Notes: a model not told the origin generated them from the sequence alone. A stretch of 64,000 nucleotides of DNA from Bremia lactucae (GCF_004359215.1 NC_090619.1:5541493-5605492); one strand, 5' to 3'; numbered from the stretch's first letter, positions 9,643-21,569 are shown. Numbers and translations are program-made.

Positions 9643-12600
9643 CTATCGTACGTGTTGTTGAGGTGTCGACATTGATCTCCTCGACGTCCTTCTACTATCG
9701 TTAGTATGTTGCAAGTCCTTGTGTTGCAACGAGGCCGCAAATTTCAGAGCTGGACTCAAGACGCTCAATAATCCCTTCTCCTCTTGTCCCGCACGACCCT
9801 GCTTCCTCAAAATTAACTCACTCATCGACCTCTTCTCCTTCTTCCCATCTCCTTCCGTCGCTTGCAATCGATTGGCCCACATTGTCCGATTCCGCTCGAC
9901 ATTAGCCAAACAACCTTCCAACCCTGCCAACATGCCACTCAACGCTTTCCACAATGGAAACGCACACGAATCCACAAATGCAAGATTCACACGTGCAAAT
10001 TCCGCCGAATCCGGTCGTCCATCCATAAATGCCGTTGCCGAGATGCCCAATTCCACTTCTTCGGCATGCTGCTCATTAAACTCTTGCAACAATCGAGCCG
10101 TCCAATTAAAATGCTGGGCTTCCGTTTGTGCAGGCCCCGAAAGATCCGCCGAATGCACCACTGCATTCACCAACAGTTCCCGCAACGCTTCTTCATCGTT
10201 GCGATTCGCTCGGATCTGCGCTTCATGTAATTTCGCGACAATACTCGCATGACGATGCATGTCCGTGGCCAGAATCGCTCGAATAATCCGCTTTCGAACA
10301 GCTCGACGATTCCCTAGCGCCGCACTCGATCCGTCCTCAAGACCTGCGAACACATCATGTCCTGGTCGTCGCATGGTCTCAAAACAAGCGGCCGCGTGCA
10401 TGTTTTCCAGCACCGAGTGATCATTGTAGCGTCGTGCCATGCGCGAACTACATCGGACGTGAAAATCGTTCGTCCGGGCATCGTGGCCCATATCGTGGCA
10501 GAATGCTGCAATAAACACGGCAAGGCGTTCACGTGGCGCCAAGAGCAACTCGCCACATCGTTTCTGTCGATTCTTTTCCATGGCTTGAGCCTTTGTCGTC
10601 GGATGCACGCCCAAGGCCGTGGACGCTGGAACCAATAACGGTGCGAGTGTGCGACTCTGCGCCGAGACCAAGAGAAATGCCGTGTGGAGCGTCGCAAATG
10701 CATGGTAAGTATTGTGATACGGCACGTCAAGGTACTGGGTCTGGACACTCTGGAGAAACCGACGAAGCGTGGCTTCCGGCAACGCAAAATCGTTCACGAG
10801 ATCATGGAGCGCAAACATATCGACGGAGAGATCAATGAGCTGGGCTGGCGAGAACTGCCACGGGTCCAAATGCCATTGCAACACCGGACTACACGATCCG
10901 TGGCCAGGAGCGGCTTGAATGGGACTCGAAATAGACGCCAGTAGTGAATTACTCGAGCTAGTCGGGCCAAGAAAACACCCTTCATGGTACAACGTGGCGG
11001 CGACGACCGAAGCAGCGTGGTCGAGATCACTCACGACGGATGGCAAGCGCGAACGGGGACGACGACGGCGACGGATCGGCGACGCGGTCGTGTACTGCGA
11101 TAAAAACGTTCGGGTAACGTGACTCTCGCCATCACTGTCGCTACTGTCGCTATCGTCGTACGATGGCGACTCAAACACGAGTTCCCACGCTCGTCGTTCA
11201 ACTAGCGCTGACAGCTCGACGCAAATTGCGCGTAACACTTGTTCGTCTTCGGCATCAAACGCGTCGACATCACCAAGGCGATTTGTCTTGTTCACGGCGT
11301 AAAACACGCCAATCACGGGCCAATCGTCGCTGTCGTCGTCGGTGCTACTGCAGGTACTAAAACTGCTGCTACAACGCCGTCCGGATCGTCCTCCGGATCC
11401 AAGCGACATCGAACCCGGCACGGACAAAGACGTACATAACGACGGCTGAGCTTTGATGGGTACACAGAGTAAACTCGACGTCTGAAACCCGACAATTCGA
11501 TCATATTCGGTATCAAATTCGGAGTGTTGCCGTGCGTCACGTTGGAGACGAATGGCTGCGCCTGTTGCAGCGACACGTCCTTGGAGCTTCTGGCCGATAG
11601 GGATCGTGTACCCTCGCCAATCTGCTCCGACACGTGCAAATAGTGTACGACTCGGAGCATCAACGAGAAATAAGGCTCCGTGCGATGCATTCAGCGCTTT
11701 GCATACCGTGGCTTCGGCAAATGAAAACACCGCGCCTGCTTGTTCACCAGGCATTGTGCCGGTGGCAGCGGGGAGTCGTAACGCGAGTAGCGCGGCACTC
11801 TTGCGTTCGGCAATGCGTGCTGCATCGAGGCGCTGGATATGTCGTAATGCAGACGCCAATTGATGAGCAATGGCTCGTGCAATATCTTCATCGTGCAGAT
11901 CAAAATAGCCCTTTTCGAGCCACATTAAAGCGGACGATTCAATTGTGTCTGGAGACTTGTCTTGAAACTCCAAAACGGCGAGGACAGCCCCAGACGAGGG
12001 GTCCTTAATCGGTACAGCCATGACAAACTTCCCGTGCTTGGTACAAAAGAGTAACCCCGTCTCGGTCTCACGAATATTCACAATGTTGCCAGTCCGTACA
12101 GCAGCCATGGCACAGGCACTACCAGAGGGTACATTCGTACGACTCTCTCTGTCCATGGCGTCTCTCGGGACGTACAATTCGTGCGTAAACGGATCGCGGA
12201 GATACACGGTACACTTGGTCGTTTGAATCCAAGCCTGGCGTTCTATTTCGTGCGCTACTGTGTCTAGTAATGTACTAGCTTTCGGTACTTGCTCTAGTTG
12301 ACGAAAGACCAAGTCCGAGACTGCAAGAACAGCCTGGGCCTTGAGTTGACCTTTTTCATGGCATCTTCGAGGGCAATGCGCTGTAAATAAGGTTCCACTT
12401 GACCACACAGGAGACGACAGAAGTCAATGTCACAGGGACGAAAAAGTCGATGCTTATGGCGTAGAGATGTGTGGAATACGATGACACTTGTGACCATAGG
12501 TGGTCGAGAAGTCGATAGTAGCGGAACACAGAGCACATTGGTATCAAACAAAGGCTTCCCCCTCAAAGCTGCTCGTCCAATGATCCCATGACCCATAAAT

Positions 12601-13658
12601 GCTGTAGAGACTCGAGTTTGACTCAGAACTGAGCTTGCGCTCGCTAGTCGAGCCCATAGTGTATTGGCTTCTTGGTCGTACACGTAAATTGTCCACCCGT
12701 CGACATCAAGAGCCCGTTGCAAGATGCCGAATAATACTAAAATGCCTTCACTTGTGTCATTGTCTGTGCGACTACTCGAGCTATTAATACGAGAAGGAGG
12801 ATGCTCCAAAGCTTCGATAAGACTTGCAGCTCGCAGCAACGCTCCGAGAAAGCCACAGAACTCACGAAGTGGTCGAATAGGTAGCACACTTGCCGACTCA
12901 CACTCTGTCAACCACGTTTGAATCTCACAAGCTTTGTGGCGTGAATTAAATACTTCAACAATTGCTTGAACGTGATCGTGACAGTCGACAAGGGGCAAGC
13001 ACAGATACGACTAATAAATACAGAGCACATGAGTAACATAAAAAAAAACTCGAGGCACTATTTTTGTGGGTCGCAAACCTGCAAGGAAATGCATCCATTT
13101 GGCGGGATTATCCGTGCTTCTGTACACGCCTTTGCGGTGGAATAAAACGTCGAAAGATGCAATGCGCCACGCGCTTGTTGCCGCGCAAATGCCATTTCGT
13201 TTTCGTCAAGGTCCGTACTCGGTCGAAAATCCTGCCCCTCGTACTTCATAACCATTGCAGGCGCCAACTTAAAGTGAAGCCTACACCACTCGGTCTCGAA
13301 GAGCACGACTACTTGCGTCCATAGCGCTTGAATTAGATCCAATGGATCGTTCGTAGTGGAAAAGATCTCGACACACGCCTCGAGAAGAGTCTTCTTGGCC
13401 ACGGTAAACTGACGCGCGTGTTTAAACGCACGGTTATTAAGTCGTCTAGAGACACAAAAACACCAGATTAAATGAGTGCGTAAGTAATGCCACGAAACGA
13501 ATTCCGTACCGTCGCGGGACTCGAACGTGGGCGCGCAACAAGCGCCATCGCCTTTGCGCGCAGGGCGTCACGGTCTTCTCCACCGTCAATTCGGCACTGC
13601 TTGACGTCGTCGCAGTGGCGTCTCCATCCTTTCGGTAGCCGCTCCGGCACGGCACCAT
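9643..13658 (-). CDS. Multi-GAF 3',5'-cyclic nucleotide phosphodiesterase
   Basis: Hydrolyses cAMP and/or cGMP in the cytosol and ends second-messenger signals. My model is exon 1 13658-13510, exon 2 13445-13079 and exon 3 13010-9643, about 1294 aa. Four GAF-like domains lie in the N-terminal two thirds. The PDE domain has YHNTYHA (about 10716), the metal-binding CHDMGHDARTNDF (about 10500), ATDMHRH, and HSADLSGPAQ (about 10155). The otherwise invariant substrate-binding Gln near the end is Asn (codon 9987-9985, ARVNLAFVD). The frame breaks once, at a run of five A near 12353-12357; one more A would join EDAMKK to GQLKAQ, so an assembly error or a recent mutation is likely. The start at 13658 is tentative because the frame is open further upstream. 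A partial copy lies at 7451-7766. Confidence 0.88.
13011..13078 (-). other. Intron 2 of the phosphodiesterase gene (68 bp)
   Basis: Donor after CTTGCAG|GTTTGC, acceptor TTTATTAG. It splits GCISLQ and SYLCLPLVDC in phase 0, inside the first GAF-like domain. The intron contains in-frame stops. Confidence 0.75.
13446..13509 (-). other. Intron 1 of the phosphodiesterase gene (64 bp)
   Basis: Donor GTACGG, acceptor TCTCTAG. Splicing joins ...VPRR to RLNNRAFKH in phase 2. Predicted from frame and splice motifs only. Confidence 0.65.
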
Positions 13659-16538
13659 GAAGGTCTTTGCGACGGAGTGGTGGCCCCACGACTCGCTTGA
13701 CTCTAGTGTCGCTGTGTCTCCGCCCGCGTGGACGAACGATCTGGGATGGGGGTATGGGTGGGCGGGGGACAGAACAGAGGCCGTTAAACAGGTGGAGAGG
13801 GGGGTTGAAGGTTCCCACAAGTGTCTCGGATGCATCCAGCGAACAGGTCGATGGACCGAAATCAGATGCTCGCGGACGCGAACGAAGGAGAAATTTTTGA
13901 AAAAAACGGGGAAAGAACTGAACACATAAGCGTTGCGGCCGGCTTAATTTGTCTCACGGCAGCGGGGAGGAATTTTATCGCGAATAGAGGCAACGGACGT
14001 TGCAGGATGGTGTTACAGCAGAAGCCACGAGCCTCTGGGAGGCCGTTGGATGCGCAGACGGACTTGGGACACTTGGACCAGACAGGGTCGAGTCACTCGA
14101 CCTGGAACGCGCGGTGAAATATAACCTTGTGGTGGTGACGAGGAGATTTAGTACCCTTTCAATACGGATTGTAGCCAATTAAGAAAGTTCATATTGATAG
14201 GGTTGCACTGAACCTTAATAGTCGCAAGTCCCCTGTCAAGTTGCTTCGAGGAGAGGTTGGAGTCCAAAGTTTGAGCAATAAAGTACGGTAGTTTTTGTGA
14301 TATTGCAGTAGTGAAACGCCTTTCATCCCGACAACAATCTTACATGTTTAAGCTTCATGCTATGCATTAAAAGTCCGTGTATTCAAGATGCGCCGTTATG
14401 ATTGGTGACAGCAATAGTGAGCCATATGATGATTTGTAGAATTAGCCTCTATCGAAACTCGAAAGACTAAACTTCATGCAGTGACATAGAAAGTTGAAGT
14501 ACACGCCAAGCCACATTCATAAAGTCCAGCATTTACTGCACTATACAATCCATATTTGGCAGCTAAGACATAGCTCGAGAGCGGCTTTTAAGATGGTGTC
14601 ACGTCTTAGTTCTCAAACGGAACGATTTCATCTGGCCTTATTTAATTTTTTTACCAAAATTTAAACTGATGAAAAATGTCATTCTACCTCCCGGGCTTGT
14701 GATCAGCACGCGTTGCTCGTCGCATAAACACAAGGCACAGGATTTATACTCCTTGGGACATGCGGCATGACTGTCAACATGCGAAACGCGGTAATATAAA
14801 GAGTACAAGGCAAATCCCAAGTTCCTTCTTATGTGCTTTATATGTTTGTTTTTATGTAATATCTGAACAAAACTGGAAAAATTGCCTGAAGAATTAGGAC
14901 AATTTGAGACCTTTTCGCAAGAAATGGGTGCACTACATACCTCGAACGTAAATTTCTGCATTGCATTTGGATATTTGTAAAAAAAAACTTTTAGCAGCGA
15001 TAAATTTGATGACTCGAAGACTGGCAAACTACGTGCCAAAGCAGGCTGTTTTCTTGTTAGTATATGTGCCAAAAGAAGAGAAAACATCCGATGGATGCTG
15101 TCACGTGCATACTATAACAAGCTGTAACTAAAAACATACTTTATGGCAGCAAAACTAACAAACTCGACGATGCAATGAAGACGGGACAACTGCGCATCCC
15201 AACTATCGTCTGCGTTTGAAACAGTCCTATAGAATTCCTCCAAGATGATTCAAAACTTCTGTTGAATTCGATTTGTCGTGGTTCATTGCAAATTATGATC
15301 GGCACGCAAAGCATTTCGCTAATGGATATTCTTGATACTGCACCGTGTAATGCATTACCCATTTCGATAGAAGAAGAAATGATTGACATGGTGCCAACTT
15401 GAGCTTCATTGCTAAACTCGATTTGAAGCAAGAAGAACTACCGCTTTTCTAAAGCTCTTTCTGACAACTCATGAAAAGTTATACTATAAAATCGCAGCTG
15501 CATCATGCTTGCGCAATTTTGATTGGGATTTACGTAAATGCCTTTTCTTTGCAAGTTCTTTTTTTGTAACAACCCAGGTCTGTTTTTCACGAGACGTTAT
15601 ATAACCTTTTTCGCGGATTGAGCAGTGTCCACGATTACCTCTGCCTCAGCCAAGTGCTCGCTTGTACGTCAATACGATTATTAGCATTTATGAAACCGAC
15701 GACTTCGCCTTCGCGTGTCCGATGACCCGTTCAAGATTTGCAAATCTACTTTTCATTCGATAATTGGTTGCAGAACATGATTGGGATCCGATATATAAAT
15801 TATTGGATCTGATGCTCCGTGTAAGGCTGGTCTTTATCTTCTAATGGCATCGAAGCATAATTAGATTTTTAATGTATACACGCTTCGCTAATCATTTACC
15901 TGCGTGTATAAAGACAATTTTAACGGCCAACACGTGCAGTGCGGATGACTGGTAGATGGTGATAATGAAGTTTTTAAATCACGAAATACTGGACTCTTCA
16001 TTAGAAAAAAACTGTTACAGCAAAAAATTCCAGCTACGAGGCAGCTGATTCTGAGATAAGTTATAGAAGGTCGGTACATCTCGCTGCGACAATATTTCAT
16101 TTTCGCCAACCACTGGACCTGAATGGATATGAAAGGATTGTAAAAAAAGACGCAGCCACAATTTTGCATTTGGAGTTTAGATCCTTTTTGTCAATAATTT
16201 TAAATGGAATACAACGATGCTCTTATCGATATGCATAGCATACGAACACAATCTCATTCACTGCTCGCACGTTAAACATTTCAAGTTTCCTCGAAAATCA
16301 TTAACGCACTATACTATGTATTTGTTTCCTACACCAGTCTTAGGAACAGCGTAACTGCTCCTACAATTTTGCACTCTGTTGAAAGCATATGAGCAACAAA
16401 AACGTGGGCCACTGCTGGATGCTCAATATGCCACGTACTTATCTTTCCGCAATGAAACATGTTCCCTCAGGTGTTTTGATTCGTCCACAATTAATATGTG
16501 AATATATCCTCTTGATTTGGACAATAGTATCTCAAAGT
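13659..16538. other. Long intergenic stretch, no confident gene
   Basis: The upstream flank of the phosphodiesterase gene and AT-rich sequence with no recognised LTR. Coding density is low on both strands. One open frame at 15087-14638 (-) is listed separately. The rest shows only short, unrelated frames. Confidence 0.5.
14638..15087 (-). CDS. Hypothetical ORF, 149 aa, Cys-rich C-terminal half
   Basis: An uninterrupted ATG-to-stop frame in otherwise stop-rich sequence. I do not recognise it. The C-terminal half has several Cys/His residues (HVDSHAACPKEYKSCALCLC), which could bind a metal. There is no clear signal peptide. A chance frame is quite possible, and no neighbour supports a role. 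Confidence 0.2.
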   Translation of the reverse strand: MFSLLLAHILTRKQPALARSLPVFESSNLSLLKVFFYKYPNAMQKFTFEVCSAPISCEKVSNCPNSSGNFSSFVQILHKNKHIKHIRRNLGFALYSLYYRVSHVDSHAACPKEYKSCALCLCDEQRVLITSPGGRMTFFISLNFGKKIK

Positions 16539-17343
16539 TTAGCTTATTGTGTCGGCAACGGACTGAATCACTTCTTCGAAACTACCTATCCCGTCGTTAA
16601 TGTAAATCTTGCACGAAAAGGCGGTTGGCTGAAACGGAAGGCCATGTTCTTTCACTTTTGCTTTTAACGTAAAGTAGCGCTCACGGCATTCGTTCAAATC
16701 GTCCTCATCCCGATTTATGAGCTTCGTCTTTTTCATAAAAGTTGCAAACTCTTGCCCGACTTGTTCGTATGCAATTCGAGTACGTTGTGTCTGTTTTCTT
16801 CGATTATCCAACTTTGCAATCTGCCGTTGAGCCAAGCCATTTTTGACCCAAAAGCTCGCAGCATATACGATTCCAGTACACTCCACTTATATGCCCAAAA
16901 ACTATCGCCTTCAAAAGGAACGTGCTGAAGATGCTCCCCCGTGAAGCCATATTGTCTCCTCGCCGTCTTTGGATGAACTATTTCACTATAGCCCTTGCTT
17001 AACAGGCATTGTCGGCACAGATTACGTTTAGCAATAGGGTTATCGTTTTCACATTGGCAGCAATATTCCGCCAACTCTGGCTCGCACTGCTGATAATGAT
17101 CGCCAGTAGCCATTTGCAACTTGGTGAGTGTTTGATTTCCCAAAAATGAAAGAAATTCTTCGTAAATTTCCTCGTTAAGAATGCAAAACCGATACGTCTT
17201 CTCAGCTTTCTTATGATTGCCGACGACTTTCGAGATGCATGTCTTCTGATGGCGAGAAATACCTCGTGTGGTAAATAGCTTGTTGCAGTTTTCACAAGGT
17301 ACCGTGACCTTTGCAGCTTTCGCCGAAGGCGCATTTGATTTCT
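16539..17343 (-). pseudogene. Frameshifted inverted paralogue of the zinc-finger/XPA-like gene
   Basis: On the minus strand the order matches 8495-9337. A finger (CENCNKLF...HQKTC) is followed by LNEEIYEEFLSFLGNQTLTK, GDHYQQCEPELAEYCCQCEN, a CRQC pair and QYGFTG. After MLRAFGSKMAWLNG (about 16840) a single frameshift moves the C-terminal part into the next frame, which ends GIGSFEEVIQSVADTIS. The ATG position of the intact gene is changed to a non-start codon. The protein was probably about 270 aa. Much of it stays conserved with the paralogue, so the damage may be recent. Confidence 0.8.
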
Positions 17344-17640
17344 CATGGAAGTGTCGTGCCTTTATTGTTTAACAGCCAAGACAAGGCAAACGATATGTAA
17401 TTAGGATCGAGTAACGCACGAGCGGTCAAATACCATCATTGCAAACGAGATTATTGTTTGAAATTTATCAAAGAGTGACATAAAAAGGCAGATATGTAGA
17501 GTGCGTCCAAACCTCGCTAAGTATTACATAACCTACTAATATATTGACCGCATTCGTAATTAATCCCGGCATGGCATAAAGCACCGCATTGTTGTATCGA
17601 AACCGTTAGCGGCGTACGTGGACTATGGGTAGCAGAGCTT
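17344..17640. other. Upstream flank of the broken paralogue
   Basis: Holds the 21-bp block ACGAGCGGTCAAATACCATCA (about 17424-17444, inverse of 8429-8449), then AT-rich sequence. No gene seen. Confidence 0.5.
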
Positions 17641-17830
17641 TAATGGAGTACACTTCGGCTTGTGAACCGCTAATGTGGTACATTTCATATTATGGGTCAA
17701 AAACCTCTTTTCACCATTAAATAGGTATTAGCATTAAAATACAAATTATAATAGTTATCATCGGTATTTCTGTGGTCGCCACCAGATATGTAAGCGGGCA
17801 CGTCATAATGCGGCCACGCTCTACTTAGAG
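17640..17830 (+). repeat. LTR family D, 5' fragment
   Basis: Aligns with the start of the D LTR at 20791 (gtacacttcgg...ccgctaatgtggtacatttca, then GTGGTCGCCACCAG). It ends in sequence shared with 57560-57597 (gcgggcacgtc..tatgcggccac), which itself precedes an A LTR. Confidence 0.6.
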
Positions 17831-17834
17831 ACAC

Positions 17835-17985
17835 ACCCTAGCACACCGAGGAAGCGGTTTAACCTGCTTCTCTTGCGTGCAGTGAGGTAGTTTTGGTGGG
17901 CGCGTTAGCGACCTCACCCAACGCACTAAATACTCTGGTTAAGTGTCGTCACGAAAGCGGTAATCCGGCTCCTCGTGCGCACCTC
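17835..17985 (-). repeat. LTR family E, terminal fragment
   Basis: The reverse complement matches 19330-19410 (GTGCGCACGAGGAGCCGGAT, gacacttaaccagag, gggtgaggtcgctaa). It joins A gag sequence directly at about 17985, a rearrangement junction. Confidence 0.6.
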
Positions 17986-18173
17986 TCAATCAAATCTGGC
18001 AGGTCGTGCCAAAACTTGGGCACTAGGCCTTAAGTTGCGCGACCCATACGTCTTTGGGTCGCTAGAGGCTTTTAAAACCCGACTCAAACAGACATTTGAA
18101 CCACCAAGGGCTGAGTTCAGAGCTCGTTCAGAGCTTCTGAAACTCAAGCAAGGCAAGCGTGATGTTCACGCAT
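17983..18173 (+). pseudogene. Family A gag, internal fragment
   Basis: Encodes SNLAGRAKTWALGLKLRDPY to GKRDVHAY, about 60 codons from the middle of Gag, without stops. It is cut at both ends, by an E LTR on the left and the tail of an A LTR on the right, so gag is out of order here. Confidence 0.75.
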
Positions 18174-18483
18174 ATTGTACTGAAACAGTACAAGTCGTAG
18201 TGCCCCGTTACACCTGGAAGCACTTTGTAGTATGTCCAAGGACCACATTTCCCACATCTAACATGGACATGCTAGATGATAGTGGGAATACGCATCACGT
18301 TTCCCCTGAAAGCTACTCCTTTCTAAGTGACATAGAAAGGAGTGCGGTTGAACGAATGAGTTCGATCGTAGGACACGATGCAATTTTGGCATCTCTGTCC
18401 AATTTGGACAGAGATGCCCTCCATTCAACTATCGCCAAGTTCATACAACATGAGCTTGAGGAGATGAAGGAAAAAGTAGCGTT
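18174..18483 (+). pseudogene. A LTR tail, PBS and gag start, cut by gap
   Basis: Positions 18174-18212 are the last bases of an A LTR (GTGCCCCGTTACA). A TGGAAGCAC primer-binding site variant follows. Gag begins at 18262 (MDMLDDSGNTHHVSPESYSF) and stays open to the gap. With the preceding entry this places a mid-gag piece in front of a gag start. Confidence 0.75.
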
Positions 18484-18583
18484 NNNNNNNNNNNNNNNNN
18501 NNNNNNNNNNNNNNNNNNNNNNNNNNNNNNNNNNNNNNNNNNNNNNNNNNNNNNNNNNNNNNNNNNNNNNNNNNNNNNNNNNN
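18484..18583. other. Assembly gap (100 N)
   Basis: A 100-N placeholder between A gag and A LTR sequence. Confidence 1.
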
Positions 18584-18942
18584 ACTTGGAGAATATTATT
18601 TTATTTGGTAATATTCTAAAAGCTTATCCATTGGTAGATATTGACCATTATATCTATTTTTCCGCGGTCCAGTCAGCGCTGGACGCCCGCAAAGAGAAAG
18701 ACAGATAAGACTTATTACATGTTTTGTATTAGTTTATAATTAAGTTAGAATTAAGTAGATAGACAAGAAGAGCTTAATTATATTAATACATTTTTTAATC
18801 AACCCTCTTCAAAGCAAGTGTTTTGAAGAGAGTCTTCCTCCGCACGTACTAGTGTACGTGAAGTGACGTGAGGCACCACTCCACAGAGGCAGTGCGAAGT
18901 GGACTTGCACTGAAGCAGTACATGTCAGAAGTGCCCGTTACA
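18584..18942 (+). repeat. LTR family A, most of a copy
   Basis: Matches the A LTR from the gaatattattttat..ggtaatattc region to the terminal GTGCCCGTTACA, with one C lost. Its first part lies in the gap. The 66 bases to the right (18943-19008) are unassigned. Confidence 0.75.
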
Positions 18943-19008
18943 CTAATTACATTTAAAATAGATTCCGGTCCCAGAAAGATATCTTGTAACGGGCTAAAGT
19001 TTCCCTAA

Positions 19009-19415
19009 TGTTACACAGTCCCCATTAAGCACACTTGGTGTACTTAAGGGGATGGTCAATTACTCAATAATAGTAATTAGACCCAGCACTCGGGTGTGGT
19101 GCACATTTGTGACCAACCCTTGTGTATGTGATGCACATGGGTGCATTCACATTAGGAGGGATGACGCCCAGCGTCATTCGTTATGCGGGTACCTAGAAAG
19201 ATACGCTCGCAATACATATTAAGTGTTATCTATAGAGATGACATTTTAATTGGTAAGAAATAGGTATTTATATTTAACACGATTAAATATAAATCAGTCA
19301 GATAATTATTTCATACTTGGTAAGTGCGCACGAGGAGCCGGATTACCGCTCCCATGACGACACTTAACCAGAGTGCTTAGTGTGTTGTTGGGTGAGGTCG
19401 CTAAGGCAGTGGCTT
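19009..19415 (+). repeat. LTR family E, near-complete
   Basis: Begins TGTTACACAGTCCCC and contains the landmarks GCACTCGGGTGTGG, GTGATGCACATGGGTGCATT and GTGCGCACGAGG. The family recurs at 24630-25024 (-), as a tail at 17835-17985, and as an 80-bp piece at 51690-51772. No E-family coding sequence was identified in the window, so its type is unknown. Confidence 0.55.
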
Positions 19416-20790
19416 AGGTGCCTCGTCGGAAAACTCGTGGGAGTACGAGATTTCTCTTCGGCAAGATTGCCCCTTCGCCATTGAGGTTTTTGAGCGCCGC
19501 GCTCAGAGTCAACTTGCGTCAACTGACGATTCCCACCAATTGACGTGGAACCGAATGGATCCTCAGCGTTGAAGCGGCTTGGGTCCACGTTTACGTGACC
19601 AATTGAAGCACTTGAGTGCTAGCTGAGCCGTATATCGTATTGAGGTCAACACACCGCGCCTAATTAGCCATTAACCTACAGCTTGCCAAATATAAAGCGG
19701 TTTTTTATTCTAAACGAGTGTCGACCACAACGACAGAATCTCTAATGACCATATATTGTAAGTAGACGGGCCCGGTGCACCCATTTCACAAAACGATTCC
19801 TCGTTTTCGGATTCCGACTCATTTGGATATAAAACGATCGAAATTTCCCTTATAGAGGACACAGAGACACCGCGTGCTTGGTTTCGAAGACGCGGTGAAT
19901 ACAGACGTGGCGTCATAATCGTGGGTGTAAAGTATTGCTCATTTAGAGCAGCGCGTGCGGCGAGCTCTTCCAGCGTAGTCGCCTTGGGCCCAACAGCTCA
20001 GGCGTACAACTTACGGCCAGCAACTCTTAAAAGCGCTCTTCCACTCTAAGTATATTCACTTGAGCCTTCACTTTCGCGAGGGCCGCTGCCAGGCGACGAG
20101 CATGCTCTCCCTGAGGATTGCCTCTTCTTGCTTTTCATCAAGTGGGTTTGTTATTATATTGGCCTCCAGCCCGGTGTTCTGCGTAATGCGGTTGAAGCAT
20201 TCACTACACTACATTTTGGGAACGGATTGGGACTTGTTTCTCACGCTGTTGCGTGCTCGTATTGAATTTCCCACTTTAACTTCCCAAGTTATATAATCAA
20301 ACATACTTTGGGCCATCCGTGGAACTATGCCGCGCAGGCTCTTAAAGGGTTAATAAATTACCTTAAAAATCTATCAGAAAAAGTTCTGAAGGATTGTCGA
20401 AATTGTAATGGTTCTCAACGGCTCGATATACAACACGCATATGCTGCCAGTTTTGCTGAAATCTGATCCAAATATCAGCTGATGGAAAGAACTTGCGAGG
20501 TTTATAGTGACCAGTATTGTCAACAATACACGACAATTATAAGTTTGTTCTTCTTTCGACACAAAAACCATCTGCTTCACGCTCGTTTCAGAGCCCACTC
20601 AACCTCGCACTAAGCGCACGCACCGCGTTAACTCCCCGGCAGCGTCCAATGCCTGAGTCGAACCTGATTTGGGTGTCATTAGACAAAAGGAACTTATACA
20701 CAACCGTAAGGTTAGCTGTTTAATATCCAACGTTAAATAAGAAATTGGAGCGAATGTCGACACTCGGAGGTTTCAACATTCTGATGGGGG
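19364..20790 (-). pseudogene. Antisense ORF region next to the 3' LTR of a D-type element
   Basis: The flanking LTR (20791) is in plus orientation, but the coding signal is on the minus strand. One frame reads RNQARGVSVSSIREISIVLY near 19870-19810. Another at 19588-19364 reads DPSRFNAEDPFGSTSIGGNR. Both align with the antisense ORF of the complete D element (34786-35350, for example RDQARGASVTSMKKIPIVLF). The two copies differ while keeping similar residues, which suggests past protein-level constraint. Stops and frameshifts separate the pieces here. Function unknown. Confidence 0.5.
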
Positions 20791-21249
20791 TGTAATGGTA
20801 CACTTCGGGTTTTAAACCGCTAATGTGGTACATTTCACATTAGGGGTCAAAACTCTCTTTTATATTTAAAGTAGGCAATAGCTTTAAATCCCATTTATAA
20901 TGTGGAATAGGAGTGGTCGCCACCAGGTATCTATCTGGTGGCCGAAATCTTTTTAAATGTAATCAGGCTAAGGTTTATATTCTATATTTAAGTGCAGTTT
21001 CCCTTTTGATCTCAAAGTGTCTAGTGCCTTCCTAAGGCTTGCGAGAGTTATAAGCCTTCAGAAGGTACATACTCTCGGACATTAGTTGCCACTCGGTTCT
21101 ACGAACCACTAAGTTCCTTAAACTAGGATTCACTAAGCTCTACGAGCATTTAAGACTTAGTTGCTAACCTTCTAAATTTTATAGAACTGAGTGACTCTTT
21201 GAGTCTTAAATTTTTTTTCTGACTTTAGTAGAGAGGTAGCTCCGCTACA
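20791..21249 (+). repeat. LTR family D (3' LTR) with G-rich polypurine tract
   Basis: Starts TGTAATGGTACACTTCGG directly after the polypurine tract CTGATGGGGG (20781-20790) and ends AGCTCCGCTACA at 21249. It is about 70-80% similar by eye to the D LTRs at 33729 and 40315. It is the right end of a 5'-truncated plus-strand D element. Confidence 0.75.
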
Positions 21250-21569
21250 AGAGCACTCTTGCACGGAGCTAGTTTGCAGCATTAAATAGTCTATGGATCG
21301 ACTTGTGCACAGTCGTACTCGACTTCTTAATACGATATCTGTGACATGTAAAACCGTTAAAAAAATAATTTTGGATGTCAATCAAACATAACAATAATCC
21401 AAATCATCGTAGATAATATGAATTCGGCTATTTCTTTCTTTTAATAATCAATTCTATTCGTTCTAAGCAGTCCTAGCAAAAGTTACAGAAAATGAGACAG
21501 TCTCTGACTTGCTTCAATAAAAGTTGATAAGTAGAATAGCTAGTTCTAAACGTGTAACTGGCCTCATGT
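21250..21569. other. AT-rich spacer, nothing recognised
   Basis: About 320 bases between a D LTR and a B LTR, with no coding or repeat signal that I can assign. Confidence 0.4.

Noticed and set aside
9719..11439. Several plus-strand open frames of 60-177 aa
   Set aside because: Reverse-strand shadows of the phosphodiesterase gene, whose minus frame contains all family motifs.
12303..12332. A 30-bp GT..AG stretch that could be an intron joining the PDE frames
   Set aside because: Too short for a spliceosomal intron; a one-base indel in the five-A run explains the break better.
13446..13925. A separate 159-aa gene upstream of the PDE
   Set aside because: Its C-terminal part splices in phase into PDE exon 2. 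It is better explained as PDE exon 1, with the far N-terminus uncertain.
16999..17346. 115-aa basic frame beside the broken paralogue
   Set aside because: Out-of-frame translation of the zinc-finger pseudogene; the true frame shows the conserved finger.
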